NCBI GenBank assembly: GCA_030595125.1
Contig: JAUVDV010000003.1
Coordinates: 30,161-94,160 of the forward strand
Reading direction: 5' to 3'
Origin: Deltaproteobacteria bacterium
GTDB taxonomy: Bacteria; Myxococcota_A; Polyangia; JAAYKL01
Length of the DNA stretch: 64,000 nucleotides
The notes beneath the pieces were generated by a model that searched no databases, was not told the DNA's origin, and saw only the letters and a program-made list of their open reading frames with translations. This document shows positions 18,304 to 26,476 of this stretch, piece after piece. A program made the position numbers and the translations under genes. Within the stretch, counting starts at the first letter, position 1; every line of letters begins with the position of its first letter.

Positions 18304-20532
18304 ATGAGAAAGTCGTCAGGGGTGTGGATAGTGGCCGGCATGGCTGCTTTGCTGTTCAATTCTGCGCAAGGATGGGCCCAGGACACGGAGGCCATCGAGT
18401 ACAGCGACGAGGAAGCAGCAGGCGATGTCGAATACAGCGACGAGGAAGCAGCCGGATCCTCAGAGGTATCCGCAGAGGGTGAGTCGGACTGGTCCCTGTC
18501 ATACGGGGGTGAGGAATCGTCGGAGGGCTCAGAAGAGGAATCAGAAGATAATCTGATGCTCTGGGAAGCTTCCGCCAAGGAGGCCTCCAGCGATGATCGC
18601 GCGAAGCTGAAACCCTGGGAATTTGGAGCCATGAGGCATCACTCCAACCTGACCGGAAGCACGGGCCTGCTGCGCATGCAGGAAGCCGGCTCCGGACCGG
18701 CAGGCACTTTCGGGTTCGGCGTTCACGGAACTTATTTCAAGTATTCCGATTACCTCATCAAGGGGGACGAGAACGTCGGCATGTGGGGCGACGTGAACCT
18801 GCGCATCACACCCCTCGATTTTCTGGAGATCCATTATGGGATCGCCGCTTCCGCCAACTACAACAACAAGGAGTATCCCGCCCTCTTTCAGACTCTCGGA
18901 GACATGGATCTGGGAATCAAGGGGTTCTACTCCTTTACCAAGTTGCTCACGTTGGGTCTGGACTTCTCGGTCTTCATGCTCAACTCGGTGGGTGAGGTGG
19001 CCCTCGATTGGTCGGGTACCAGCTTTGGCATGGACGCCCTGGCCACCTTCGATTTCGCCGGGATCAGCGATGACTTGCCGTTGCGCGCTCACCTCAAGGC
19101 GGGTTACTTCTTTGATCGTGCGGCAAATCTTATCGAGGATATAGAGACAGACCACGGCGGGTGCGGTGCCGATCTGGACGGGGACGGAAACGTGGAATAC
19201 GCGGGTTGCCTGAGCCCGGTGGAGAGGACGGCCCTCGGCATCGATCGAAACGATCAGTTCAGGATTGGTATTGGCATCGATGCGCTGCTTCCCTACGTCT
19301 CTCCCATGGTCGAGTACAACCTCGAGATCCCCGTCAACAGGCAGGACTTCATTTGTCCCAAGGACATCCCGGGCAGCTACGATAGCTGCATGGTCGAGGA
19401 ATCGGGGTCGGGATTTCGCCAGGTGCTGACAATCGGCGCCAGGGTTCTTCTGCCGGTGGAAGATCTCGCCATAGATCTCGGTGTTGACATCGGGCTTACG
19501 GGATATGCCCCGACGGTCCACGAGATGGCCGCCGAGATTCCGTATCGCATCATCTTCGGCGCGAGCTACAACTTCGATCCATTCGTCGAGCCGCCGCCAC
19601 CACCGCCGCCGCCGGTTGTGATAGAGCCGCCACCGCCGCCGCCGCCGCCCGCGCGGGTAATGGGCCTCGTGCATGACGAGGAGTCGGTGGACACTCCCGT
19701 GTCCGGTGCGGTTGTTGTTTATCAGGGCATGGAACTCAACGCGCAGGTTTCCGGTAACGACGGTCGGTTCATCTCCTACGAGCTGCCGGAGGGCACTCTG
19801 ACCCTGAACGTCAGCGCCGATGGTTACAACGACGGCACTTTCACGGTTGAGATTGCAGAGACTGGAGACGTGGAGCAGTCCTTCCCGCTCAAGGCCGTGC
19901 CCAAGAAGGGAACTATCGCGGTCATGGTGATCGACGACAAGGACAGCCCCATGACCGGCATCGATGTCAAGGTCAAGGGTCCGACGGACCAGACCTTCAC
20001 AACCGATTCGGACGGCAAGTTGGAGTTCGATACCGACGAGGGCGAGCACAAGATCATGATTGACGTCGAGGGATACCTGAGCAAGCGGGCAAAGGTCGAC
20101 GCAATACTGGAGACCAGAACCCAGGTGCAGATTCAGCTTCGTCCCAAGCCCAAGAAGTCCCTCGTGGTGGTCAAGAAAACCCGTATCCGGATCAAGCGCA
20201 AAATCCACTTCGAAACCGATTCCGATCAGATAGATCCGCGTTCCTTCGGCCTCCTCGACGAGGTTGCGGACACGCTCATCAGGAACCCGGACATCAAGCT
20301 GGTCGAGATCCAGGGGCACACGGACAACAGGGGCAAGAAGGACTACAACGTAGATCTCAGCGAGCGCCGGGCCCGATCGGTCAGGACCTATCTGGCGGAT
20401 TCAGGTATTGAGCGAAGTAGGCTGCAGTCCAAGGGATTCGGGCCAGAAAAACCCATCGCTCCAAACGTCACCAGAAACGGCCGCGCCCGAAACCGGCGAG
20501 TAGAGTTCCACATCAAGGAGCGCAAAGAGTAG
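18304..20532 (+). CDS. OmpA-family outer membrane protein with barrel, Pro-rich hinge and CNA-B/CarbopepD-like repeats
   Basis: The protein has 742 residues with a signal peptide (VWIVAGMAALLFNSAQGWAQ). An acidic stretch includes a tandem 30-bp duplication (YSDEEAAG twice). Residues about 120-420 have the strand pattern of a beta-barrel. A hinge with two runs of eight prolines (around 19592-19650) leads to two carboxypeptidase-regulatory-like domains (VSGAVVVYQG ... GTLTLNVSADGYNDG and DKDSPMTGIDVKVKGPT). The C-terminal OmpA domain (about 635-740) has IQGHTDNRGKKDYN and RARSVRTYLADSGI, the peptidoglycan-binding signature. The protein probably ties the outer membrane to the cell wall. Start at 18304 with AAGGAG upstream. 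Confidence 0.85.
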   Translation: MRKSSGVWIVAGMAALLFNSAQGWAQDTEAIEYSDEEAAGDVEYSDEEAAGSSEVSAEGESDWSLSYGGEESSEGSEEESEDNLMLWEASAKEASSDDRAKLKPWEFGAMRHHSNLTGSTGLLRMQEAGSGPAGTFGFGVHGTYFKYSDYLIKGDENVGMWGDVNLRITPLDFLEIHYGIAASANYNNKEYPALFQTLGDMDLGIKGFYSFTKLLTLGLDFSVFMLNSVGEVALDWSGTSFGMDALATFDFAGISDDLPLRAHLKAGYFFDRAANLIEDIETDHGGCGADLDGDGNVEYAGCLSPVERTALGIDRNDQFRIGIGIDALLPYVSPMVEYNLEIPVNRQDFICPKDIPGSYDSCMVEESGSGFRQVLTIGARVLLPVEDLAIDLGVDIGLTGYAPTVHEMAAEIPYRIIFGASYNFDPFVEPPPPPPPPVVIEPPPPPPPPARVMGLVHDEESVDTPVSGAVVVYQGMELNAQVSGNDGRFISYELPEGTLTLNVSADGYNDGTFTVEIAETGDVEQSFPLKAVPKKGTIAVMVIDDKDSPMTGIDVKVKGPTDQTFTTDSDGKLEFDTDEGEHKIMIDVEGYLSKRAKVDAILETRTQVQIQLRPKPKKSLVVVKKTRIRIKRKIHFETDSDQIDPRSFGLLDEVADTLIRNPDIKLVEIQGHTDNRGKKDYNVDLSERRARSVRTYLADSGIERSRLQSKGFGPEKPIAPNVTRNGRARNRRVEFHIKERKE

Positions 20533-20610
20533 ATCTCATCTGAGGGCCTTGCCCACATCTGTTGAAGTCTGCTACTCACCTGTCGGTTCTATTCCACACA
20601 AGGTGAAAAC

Positions 20611-21996
20611 ATGTCAGAAGTTCGTGTTCGTTTTGCGCCGTCGCCCACGGGGGTTCTCCATCTCGGTGGAGCGCGTACCGCTCTATTCAATTGGCTTTTT
20701 GCAAGGCACACAGGGGGCAAGTTCCTGCTCCGGATCGAGGACACTGACCAGAAGCGTTCCACAGATGAGTCCACCAACGCGATCCTCGACGCCCTCCAGT
20801 GGCTGGGAATGAAGTGGGACGAGGAACCCATCTACCAGTCGGCTCGCATGGAGGAGTACAAGGCCTCCTTAAGCAGGCTCATCGACGAAGGCAAGGTCTA
20901 CAAGTGCTACTGCACCCCGGAGGAACGCCAGGTAATGCGGGACGAGGCGAAGAGCGCGGGGCGCACGTTCATCTATGACGGGCGCTGCGACGGCAAGCCC
21001 GACCAGCCGGATAAACAGTTCGTCTGGCGCTTTCGCATATCGAAAGACGGGGAAACCGTGGTGGAGGATCTGGTGCAGGGCAGGGTGGTAACGCCCAATT
21101 ACGAGATCGAGGATCTGGTGATAGCGCGCTCGGACGGGACGCCTCTATACAACTTTGTGGTCGTCATAGACGACGCGGCGATGGGCATCACACACGTTGT
21201 TCGCGGCAAGGATCACCTCACCAATACACCCAAACAAATGGCCATCTATCAGGGGCTCGGCTTGCCCATTCCCAGTTTCGCTCACCTGCCTTTGATACTG
21301 GGGCTCTCCAAACGTCTGCGCTCGGCGGGGGTCGAGTCCTACCGGGATCAGGGTTACTTGCCGGGCGCGGTGAATAACTACATCGCCAGGCTGGGGTGGT
21401 CCCACGGGGATCAGGAGATCTTCAGCGATACAGAGCTTGCCGACAAATTCGATCTGGCCGATGTCAACCGCTCCGAGGGTGCTCTCAACGTGGAGAAGAT
21501 GGAGTGGATCAATCAGCAGCACATCATGGCGACCGGGCGAGAGGGCCTGGCGGCCATGGTGGTTCCGTTTCTTTCGACCGCAGGGGTTGAGGTTGCCCTC
21601 GACGATCCCCGGCTTCCGCCGGCGTGTGAGACTGTGCAGTTGCGCTCGAAGACCCTTGTGGAGATGGCTGCCAAGGTGAAGTTCTATTTCCTGGAAGACG
21701 ATGCCATCGTGTACGATGAAAAGGCCGCGAAGAAATTTCTTACCCAGGAATCGAAGGTGCGCATCGCTGGTATGGCTACCGCCCTGGAGGGCTCGTTGGA
21801 CTGGACTGTTCAGTCCATAGAGGATGCGGTCAATGGTTTCTGCGAGTCCTCGGATATCAAGCTCAAGCATGTCGCTCAGCCCTCGCGGGTGGCACTCACT
21901 GGAGAGGCTACCGGTCCGGGGCTCTTTGAAATGATGGTTGTACTCGGACGTGCATCGGTGCTGAATCGGCTGCGCCGCGCATGTGGAGACGAGTGA
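20611..21996 (+). CDS. gltX: Glutamyl-tRNA synthetase
   Basis: The protein has 461 residues; a class I aminoacyl-tRNA synthetase that charges tRNA-Glu. The N-terminus has RFAPSPTGVLHLGGARTALF (HIGH-type motif HLGG) and RIEDTDQKRS. The C-terminal part has RLGWSHGDQEIF and the closing block TGPGLFEMMVVLGRASVLNR, typical of bacterial GluRS. Oddity: the KMSKS region reads LILGLSKRLRSAG, where relatives have about five more residues (of the form PDKKR) before LSKR, so the loop appears shortened and the first basic residue missing. The next gene starts 3 bp after its stop. Confidence 0.93.
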   Translation: MSEVRVRFAPSPTGVLHLGGARTALFNWLFARHTGGKFLLRIEDTDQKRSTDESTNAILDALQWLGMKWDEEPIYQSARMEEYKASLSRLIDEGKVYKCYCTPEERQVMRDEAKSAGRTFIYDGRCDGKPDQPDKQFVWRFRISKDGETVVEDLVQGRVVTPNYEIEDLVIARSDGTPLYNFVVVIDDAAMGITHVVRGKDHLTNTPKQMAIYQGLGLPIPSFAHLPLILGLSKRLRSAGVESYRDQGYLPGAVNNYIARLGWSHGDQEIFSDTELADKFDLADVNRSEGALNVEKMEWINQQHIMATGREGLAAMVVPFLSTAGVEVALDDPRLPPACETVQLRSKTLVEMAAKVKFYFLEDDAIVYDEKAAKKFLTQESKVRIAGMATALEGSLDWTVQSIEDAVNGFCESSDIKLKHVAQPSRVALTGEATGPGLFEMMVVLGRASVLNRLRRACGDE

Positions 21997-21999
21997 TCT

Positions 22000-22881
22000 T
22001 TGCAGCTGCGTGATCTCCACCCAAAGCGATTTTTTATCGAGTCATGGCGAGATATCGACGCTGAGGCCACCGAGTATAGAGCATCGTCGGGCAACAAAGG
22101 TGGTGACCTGCTACGCGCCATCTACGTGTTTGCGGTGGTCGCGATCTCTCTGATCTTGATGGATGACGAATATTTTGGAGGGCAGGCCGCCTTTCTGAAA
22201 ATACTCGACTTCATAGACGACGCTAACAGCTCACAAACAAGCCCGTTTCTCTTTGCGCTGGTCGGCTGGTTGAAGCCCGACGACGGAACATCCATTTACA
22301 GCGCCATCATTCAGTCAGGCTATTTCGAACTCTGGAGCCTGGGTTACTGGGCGAGCTGGAGGGTGATCGGGTTTTTGATCATTCCTGTCATAGCCGTCAT
22401 CGCGCATCCGAAGATGAAGCTTGGCGAGAGCGGCCTGTCTTTCAAGGGATTCTCGAAACACGCGTGGGTTTACGGGGTTCTATTCCTGCCGGTGTTGGCG
22501 ATGGTGATTGTCCTCTCCTTCACTGAGGAGTTCTCCACCTACTACCCGTTTTACTCGGAGGCGCATCTTTCCATCTTTAATTTCGTTGTGTGGGAAGTAT
22601 TCTACATAGCCCAGTTTCTGTCTCTGGAGTTCTTCTTTCGCGGGTTCATGATACAGCCTCTTCGCAGGACAATGGGATCACCGGTAGTCCTCGCGATGAT
22701 GATCCCCTATGTCATGATCCACTTCGGTAAACCTCTTCCCGAGTGCTTCGCCGCCATTATTGCCGGGGTTGTTCTGGGAACTCTCGCGCTGCGAACACGC
22801 TCCATCTGGGCTGGCTTTCTCATTCACGTGAGCGTTGCGCTGTCAATGGATGTCGCCGCCATCTGGCGAACCAACTGGTAA
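22000..22881 (+). CDS. CPBP-family (Rce1/Abi-type) intramembrane protease-like protein
   Basis: About 293 residues starting at TTG (22000), 3 bp after gltX, with GTGGAGACGAG as a possible ribosome site. It has about seven to eight transmembrane helices. The CPBP motifs are visible in order: SLEFFFRGFM (motif 1, normally EExxxR), MIPYVMIHFGKP (motif 2, His) and FLIHVSVALSMD (motif 3, His). The first Glu of motif 1 is Leu here, which may impair or change catalysis. Members cleave prenylated or bacteriocin-related substrates, or act as scaffolds. The coupling to gltX does not suggest a substrate. Confidence 0.75.
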   Translation: MQLRDLHPKRFFIESWRDIDAEATEYRASSGNKGGDLLRAIYVFAVVAISLILMDDEYFGGQAAFLKILDFIDDANSSQTSPFLFALVGWLKPDDGTSIYSAIIQSGYFELWSLGYWASWRVIGFLIIPVIAVIAHPKMKLGESGLSFKGFSKHAWVYGVLFLPVLAMVIVLSFTEEFSTYYPFYSEAHLSIFNFVVWEVFYIAQFLSLEFFFRGFMIQPLRRTMGSPVVLAMMIPYVMIHFGKPLPECFAAIIAGVVLGTLALRTRSIWAGFLIHVSVALSMDVAAIWRTNW

Positions 22882-22906
22882 CAGCAAGGGGCGGTGGGGC
22901 TCGAGT

Positions 22907-24445
22907 CTATTTCTCCGTTTTTCTGACACCTGTTTTTATGGGGTCTCCCTCATATCCCAGCGCCTTCCAATCCATGCGACCTTTCTTGAAGTGACAGTTG
23001 CCACATTTCAACGCCCCGGACTTTGGAGCGACCTGGTGGTGTATCGGCCAGTACATCTCCGTCTCGATCCAGCCCAGCGAACCCGAGTACTCCAACCCGG
23101 CCGCCTTCATGCCCAACACGGCCGACTGCTCCCAGTCGAAGGTCTTCCAGAAGCCGTCTTCCCCGAAGAGTTTCGGCACGATCAGTTTCTTGAGCTTGAC
23201 GTCATAAGGCTGCTTGCCGCGCATGATCTTGAAGGGCATGATCCTGGATCCTGGATCAGCGATGGCACCCAGTTGCTTGTTGAGCACGAGAACGTCTCCG
23301 GTCAATTCGATCTTCTTGTTCTTTGTGTAGACCTCCTGCGTTCCATTGGACCATGCATACTCGGGGACGAGCTCCTTGCCCCATTTGAAGGTTCCTTTTT
23401 TCTTTGACCATAGCGCCATGCCGAACTTGTCCTTGCCGCTCTTCAGATCCGTTCCTGCGGTGGACCAATCCCACCATGTCTTGGTCGGAATTTCTTTTGC
23501 GTAGAGCGGGATATGACAGGTTTCACAGCCCAACGCCGCCAGGTGCAGGTTGATCTTCTTGTTCTTGTGCTTCACGTCCTCGTGGCAATCCAGACAGGTG
23601 AAGTGGGCGTCGGCTTCGGACATCGGCGCTGTGGCGTAGAGAGCGCCTCTGATTTCGTGTTTTTCAGCAGTATGACAGTCGGCACAGGTGAAATTCTCGC
23701 CACCCATATGCACATCCAGATCTCGCGAGGCCTTCAGCAAGCTGGAGTCCAGATCGCCGTGCTTTACGCCGTCCCCGCCGCCGCCGTTGAAGTGACACGT
23801 GCCACAATTGCGACTGGTTGCCTTGCCGACGTTCTGCGCGATCTTTGCGTAGTCCGGAGGAAGGAATTTATTGCCCATAAAAACCTTCTCTTCTTCGGTG
23901 GGATACCCGGCGCCGGTGGGGAACTTCTTATAGGTCCCGGTCTGGTCGTGGCAGACGAGACAGTCGATATTCTCCTTGTTCTTGAAATCAAACTCGTTGT
24001 CTTTCCAACCATAACCGATGTGACAGCTGGTACAGCGGGGCCAGTTGCCATCGAGGGCGATGCAGTAGTTGTTCAGCACATTTGTTTTTCCGTACTGAAC
24101 GGTTTCGCCATTGGGCAGCTTCTTTTCCGTGAACCAGCGCCAGTGCCGCGTCATGAGGATGTCATCGCCGACGTCTTCGTGACACTCGAGGCAGGACTTT
24201 GTCACATCATGGGGAGTCTCGAACGGACCGGTATTGTCCATGTGTTCGTCGATGACCTTCAACTTGGGGGCCACCACTACCGGCGCCTCTTCTCGAGGTT
24301 GCTCTTTTTCCGGTTGTTGTTCCGTGAGATCTTTCTTTGACGGTGCTTGTTCCGTGGCATCGTCACCGCCACAAGAGGCCATCAGCGCCGCAATAAAAAC
24401 CACGGCTGTGAGTTCGAAGCACAATATTGACTCTCGGTTTTTCAT
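22907..24445 (-). CDS. Octaheme c-type cytochrome, tetrathionate reductase (OTR) family lipoprotein
   Basis: About 512 residues. The signal peptide ends in a lipobox (AALMASC), so it should be anchored in the envelope. Eight CxxCH haem motifs are visible in order: CLECH, CTSCH, CLVCH, CGTCH, CADCH, CLDCH, CETCH, CGNCH. Eight motifs in a chain of about 500 residues, with the closing ALKCGNCHFKKGRMDWKALG, fit the octaheme tetrathionate reductase family of multihaem cytochromes, which reduce tetrathionate, nitrite or hydroxylamine in vitro. The start at 24445 follows AAGGATGAG. It lies 30 bp after the ArsR-type gene in the same direction and is probably cotranscribed with it. The electron donor is not encoded nearby. 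Confidence 0.88.
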   Translation of the reverse strand: MKNRESILCFELTAVVFIAALMASCGGDDATEQAPSKKDLTEQQPEKEQPREEAPVVVAPKLKVIDEHMDNTGPFETPHDVTKSCLECHEDVGDDILMTRHWRWFTEKKLPNGETVQYGKTNVLNNYCIALDGNWPRCTSCHIGYGWKDNEFDFKNKENIDCLVCHDQTGTYKKFPTGAGYPTEEEKVFMGNKFLPPDYAKIAQNVGKATSRNCGTCHFNGGGGDGVKHGDLDSSLLKASRDLDVHMGGENFTCADCHTAEKHEIRGALYATAPMSEADAHFTCLDCHEDVKHKNKKINLHLAALGCETCHIPLYAKEIPTKTWWDWSTAGTDLKSGKDKFGMALWSKKKGTFKWGKELVPEYAWSNGTQEVYTKNKKIELTGDVLVLNKQLGAIADPGSRIMPFKIMRGKQPYDVKLKKLIVPKLFGEDGFWKTFDWEQSAVLGMKAAGLEYSGSLGWIETEMYWPIHHQVAPKSGALKCGNCHFKKGRMDWKALGYEGDPIKTGVRKTEK

Positions 24446-24475
24446 GTCTCTCATCCTTTTGTCTTTAAAAAACAT

Positions 24476-24823
24476 CTACACGATTTCGTCGTCGGCTATT
24501 TCACCTGCTGCGATTCCTCTATCTCGCAGATCCTCAAGCAGCACCTTCCTGATCTCGAGACAAGCGGCGTAGAGCTTGGGTTGTACGAGGCTATAGAAGA
24601 CTGTTTGGCCATCTTTTCGCCCATGCACGATATTCTTACCTCGCAGTAGATTCAGGTGCTGGCTGATGTTGGCCATCGGTACGTCGATCGCCGCTGCGAG
24701 CTGTCCCACGCTCTGCTCCCCATCGGCAAGAAGCGCGATGATCATGAGTCTCTTTTCGTTGGCGATTGCCTTGCAGAACTCTGCGTGGAGCTTGAATATC
24801 TCTGGGTTTTGCATATTCGGCAT
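24476..24823 (-). CDS. ArsR-family winged-helix repressor
   Basis: About 115 residues. NEKRLMIIALLADGEQSVGQ, VPMANISQHLNLLRGKNIV and GRKDGQTVFYSL are the alpha2, recognition helix and wing of ArsR/SmtB repressors. No ELCVCD metal site is present. Two cysteines occur, one in the N-terminal helix (EFCKAIANE) and one in the last helix (AACLEIRK), a pattern reminiscent of persulfide-sensing SqrR/BigR repressors; this is inference. Start 24823 (MPNMQ) is chosen; 24838 and 24877 are other in-frame possibilities and none has a good ribosome site. It sits directly upstream of the octaheme cytochrome, which it probably regulates. Confidence 0.82.
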   Translation of the reverse strand: MPNMQNPEIFKLHAEFCKAIANEKRLMIIALLADGEQSVGQLAAAIDVPMANISQHLNLLRGKNIVHGRKDGQTVFYSLVQPKLYAACLEIRKVLLEDLRDRGIAAGEIADDEIV

Positions 24824-24832
24824 CTGGTATTT

Positions 24833-24860
24833 GCGCATAATCGAAAATGCGCACATGCGC
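24833..24860. promoter_or_regulatory. GCGCAT/ATGCGC inverted repeats, possible ArsR operator
   Basis: GCGCAT at 24833-24838 is followed by ATGCGC at 24847-24852 and again at 24855-24860. They lie just ahead of the chosen start of the ArsR gene, where an autoregulatory operator is expected. Confidence 0.35.
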
Positions 24861-24910
24861 GGAGTATGCGTACACAAACCCGGCCAGTCAAGCCCTGAAA
24901 CCGGCGCATG

Positions 24911-24998
24911 CTAACTGTCCGATAGATACCGCGCCAGCACCCCGTCTATGTCCGCGCCGTTGGAGATGGGTTCATGTGCGTAGTTTTCGCCCGTATCC
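24911..24998 (-). pseudogene. Tail fragment C of the B12-locus lipoprotein gene
   Basis: On the minus strand this reads about 25 codons, NYAHEPISNGADIDGVLARY then LSDS and stop, a close copy of the last residues of the lipoprotein encoded at 28832-29686 (NYVHDPISNGADIDGVLARY then LSDG). No start or upstream part is present. A GGTCAGACACATT motif lies 10 bp beyond its 5' side (25009). Confidence 0.8.
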
Positions 24999-25008
24999 CT
25001 TACAGTGA

Positions 25009-25023
25009 GGTCAGACACATTAT
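25009..25023. repeat. Dispersed GGTCAGACACATT motif, copy 5
   Basis: Matches the motif seen at 10773 and 12331. It sits between tail fragment C and the propeller lipoprotein gene. Confidence 0.4.
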
Positions 25024-25050
25024 GCGAGGCTATCTATCTTCCAAGCTCAC

Positions 25051-26316
25051 TCACGGAACACAATCGCTCTCCCACCAGGTGATGTCGTTGTCATACCAAG
25101 CCGCGCCGAGCACGTCCATGTCGCCGTCTCCGTCGACGTCTGCGGCGTATACCGAAATGGCGCCGGCGAATGTCCCATCCACGGTGTGCTCGGTCCAGGC
25201 GGTGCCGTCTCCCGCAGTGTTCTCCCACCAGGTGATGTCATTGGCCAATTCTGCCGCGCCGAGCACGTCCATATCGCCGTCTCCATCAACGTCCGCCGCG
25301 TATACCGACCTGGTCTTGTCGAATTCCCCATCCACCGTGTGCTCAGTCCAGGCGGTCCCGTCGCCGGCTGTGTTTTCCCACCAGGCGATGTCGTCTGCAT
25401 CAGCCGCCGCCCCGAGCACGTCCATGTCGCCGTCTCCGTCGACGTCTGCAGCATATACCGAAATGGCGCCGGTGAATTCCCCATCCACCGTGTGCTCGGT
25501 CCAAACGGTACCGTCGCCTGCGGTGTTCTCCCACCAGCTGATGTCATCGGCGTGTAATGCCGCGCCGAGCACATCCATGTCGCCGTCTCCGTCAACGTCT
25601 GCAGCGTATACCGACCTGGCACCATTGAATTCCCCATCCACCGTGTGCTCAGTCCAGGCGGTCCCGTCGCCGGCTGTGTTCTCCCACCAGGTGATGTCAT
25701 CGGCAAGACTCGCCGCGCCGAGCACATCCATATCGCCGTCTCCGTCAACGTCCGCTGCGTATACTGAAAGGGCATTATCGAATGACCCATCCACCGTGTG
25801 CTCGATCCAGGCGGTTCCGTTGCCCGCGGTGTTCTCCCACCATGCAATGATCTCGTCTACTTCACTCGCGCCGAGTACGTCTATATCGCCGTCTCCGTCA
25901 ACGTCCGCTGCGTATACCCACCAGGCGCCGGCGAATTCTCCATCCACCGTGTGCTCGGTCCAGACTGACCCGTCGCCTGCGGTGTTCTCCCACCAGGCGA
26001 TAGAATCGGCGTTGTATGCCGCGCCGAGCACGTCCATGTCACCGTCTCCATCAACGTCTGCGGCGTATACCGACTTGGCGCCGGCGAATGCCCCGTCTAC
26101 CGTGTGCTCAGTCCAGGTCGGATCACAGTAGGTGTCTGTTTCTGTGTCCGTATCGGTGTCGGTATCGGTGTCAGTGTCGCTATCCGTATCGGTGTCCGTG
26201 TCGATGTCCACATCCGTATCCGTGTCGGTCCCGGAGTCGGGGGTGATCTTCCTGTCGTCGTTGCCGCAGGCGGCGAGCCACACGACAACCACGACCAGTT
26301 TTAGTATTGTCTTCAC
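25051..26316 (-). CDS. FG-GAP/VCBS-type seven-repeat propeller lipoprotein with (DT)n linker
   Basis: The protein has 421 residues. The signal peptide ends at a lipobox (WLAACGND), followed by a run of alternating Asp/Thr (about residues 29-62). The rest is seven near-identical 51-residue repeats (153 bp each), each WTEHTVDG..., then SVYAADVDGDGDMDVLGAA, then WWENTAGDG. The DxDGDGDxD segment is a calcium-binding loop typical of FG-GAP/VCBS repeats, and seven copies fit one closed seven-bladed propeller displayed at the cell surface. The start is GTG at 26316 with GGGGGAAG. The strong DNA identity between repeats implies recent duplication or gene conversion. Ligand unknown. Confidence 0.85.
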   Translation of the reverse strand: MKTILKLVVVVVWLAACGNDDRKITPDSGTDTDTDVDIDTDTDTDSDTDTDTDTDTDTETDTYCDPTWTEHTVDGAFAGAKSVYAADVDGDGDMDVLGAAYNADSIAWWENTAGDGSVWTEHTVDGEFAGAWWVYAADVDGDGDIDVLGASEVDEIIAWWENTAGNGTAWIEHTVDGSFDNALSVYAADVDGDGDMDVLGAASLADDITWWENTAGDGTAWTEHTVDGEFNGARSVYAADVDGDGDMDVLGAALHADDISWWENTAGDGTVWTEHTVDGEFTGAISVYAADVDGDGDMDVLGAAADADDIAWWENTAGDGTAWTEHTVDGEFDKTRSVYAADVDGDGDMDVLGAAELANDITWWENTAGDGTAWTEHTVDGTFAGAISVYAADVDGDGDMDVLGAAWYDNDITWWESDCVP

Positions 26317-26403
26317 TTACTTCCCCCGCTTTTGGTTTCGTTCCTGAATCTCTTGAGTGCGAGGCTCAATGATACCAGAAAGCTTGGCGGGGGGCTGAGT
26401 AGT

Positions 26404-26470
26404 TTCCAACTAACCGTCAGGCAAATAGCGCGCAAGCACCCCGTCTATGTCCGCGCCGTTGGAGATGGGT
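26404..26470 (-). pseudogene. Tail fragment B of the B12-locus lipoprotein gene
   Basis: The minus strand reads PISNGADIDGVLARYLPDG and stop, another copy of the 3' end of the gene at 28832-29686. The identity continues past the stop (TTAGTTGGA). It begins directly behind the flotillin stop codon. Confidence 0.8.
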
Positions 26471-26476
26471 TTGTTT

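Noticed and set aside
18541..20319. 592-codon open frame on the minus strand
   Set aside because: It is the shadow of the OmpA-family gene on the opposite strand; composition is His/Arg-rich with no motif.
25051..26140. Regularly spaced repeats that could be read as a CRISPR array
   Set aside because: The 153-bp units are in-frame coding repeats with no unique spacers.
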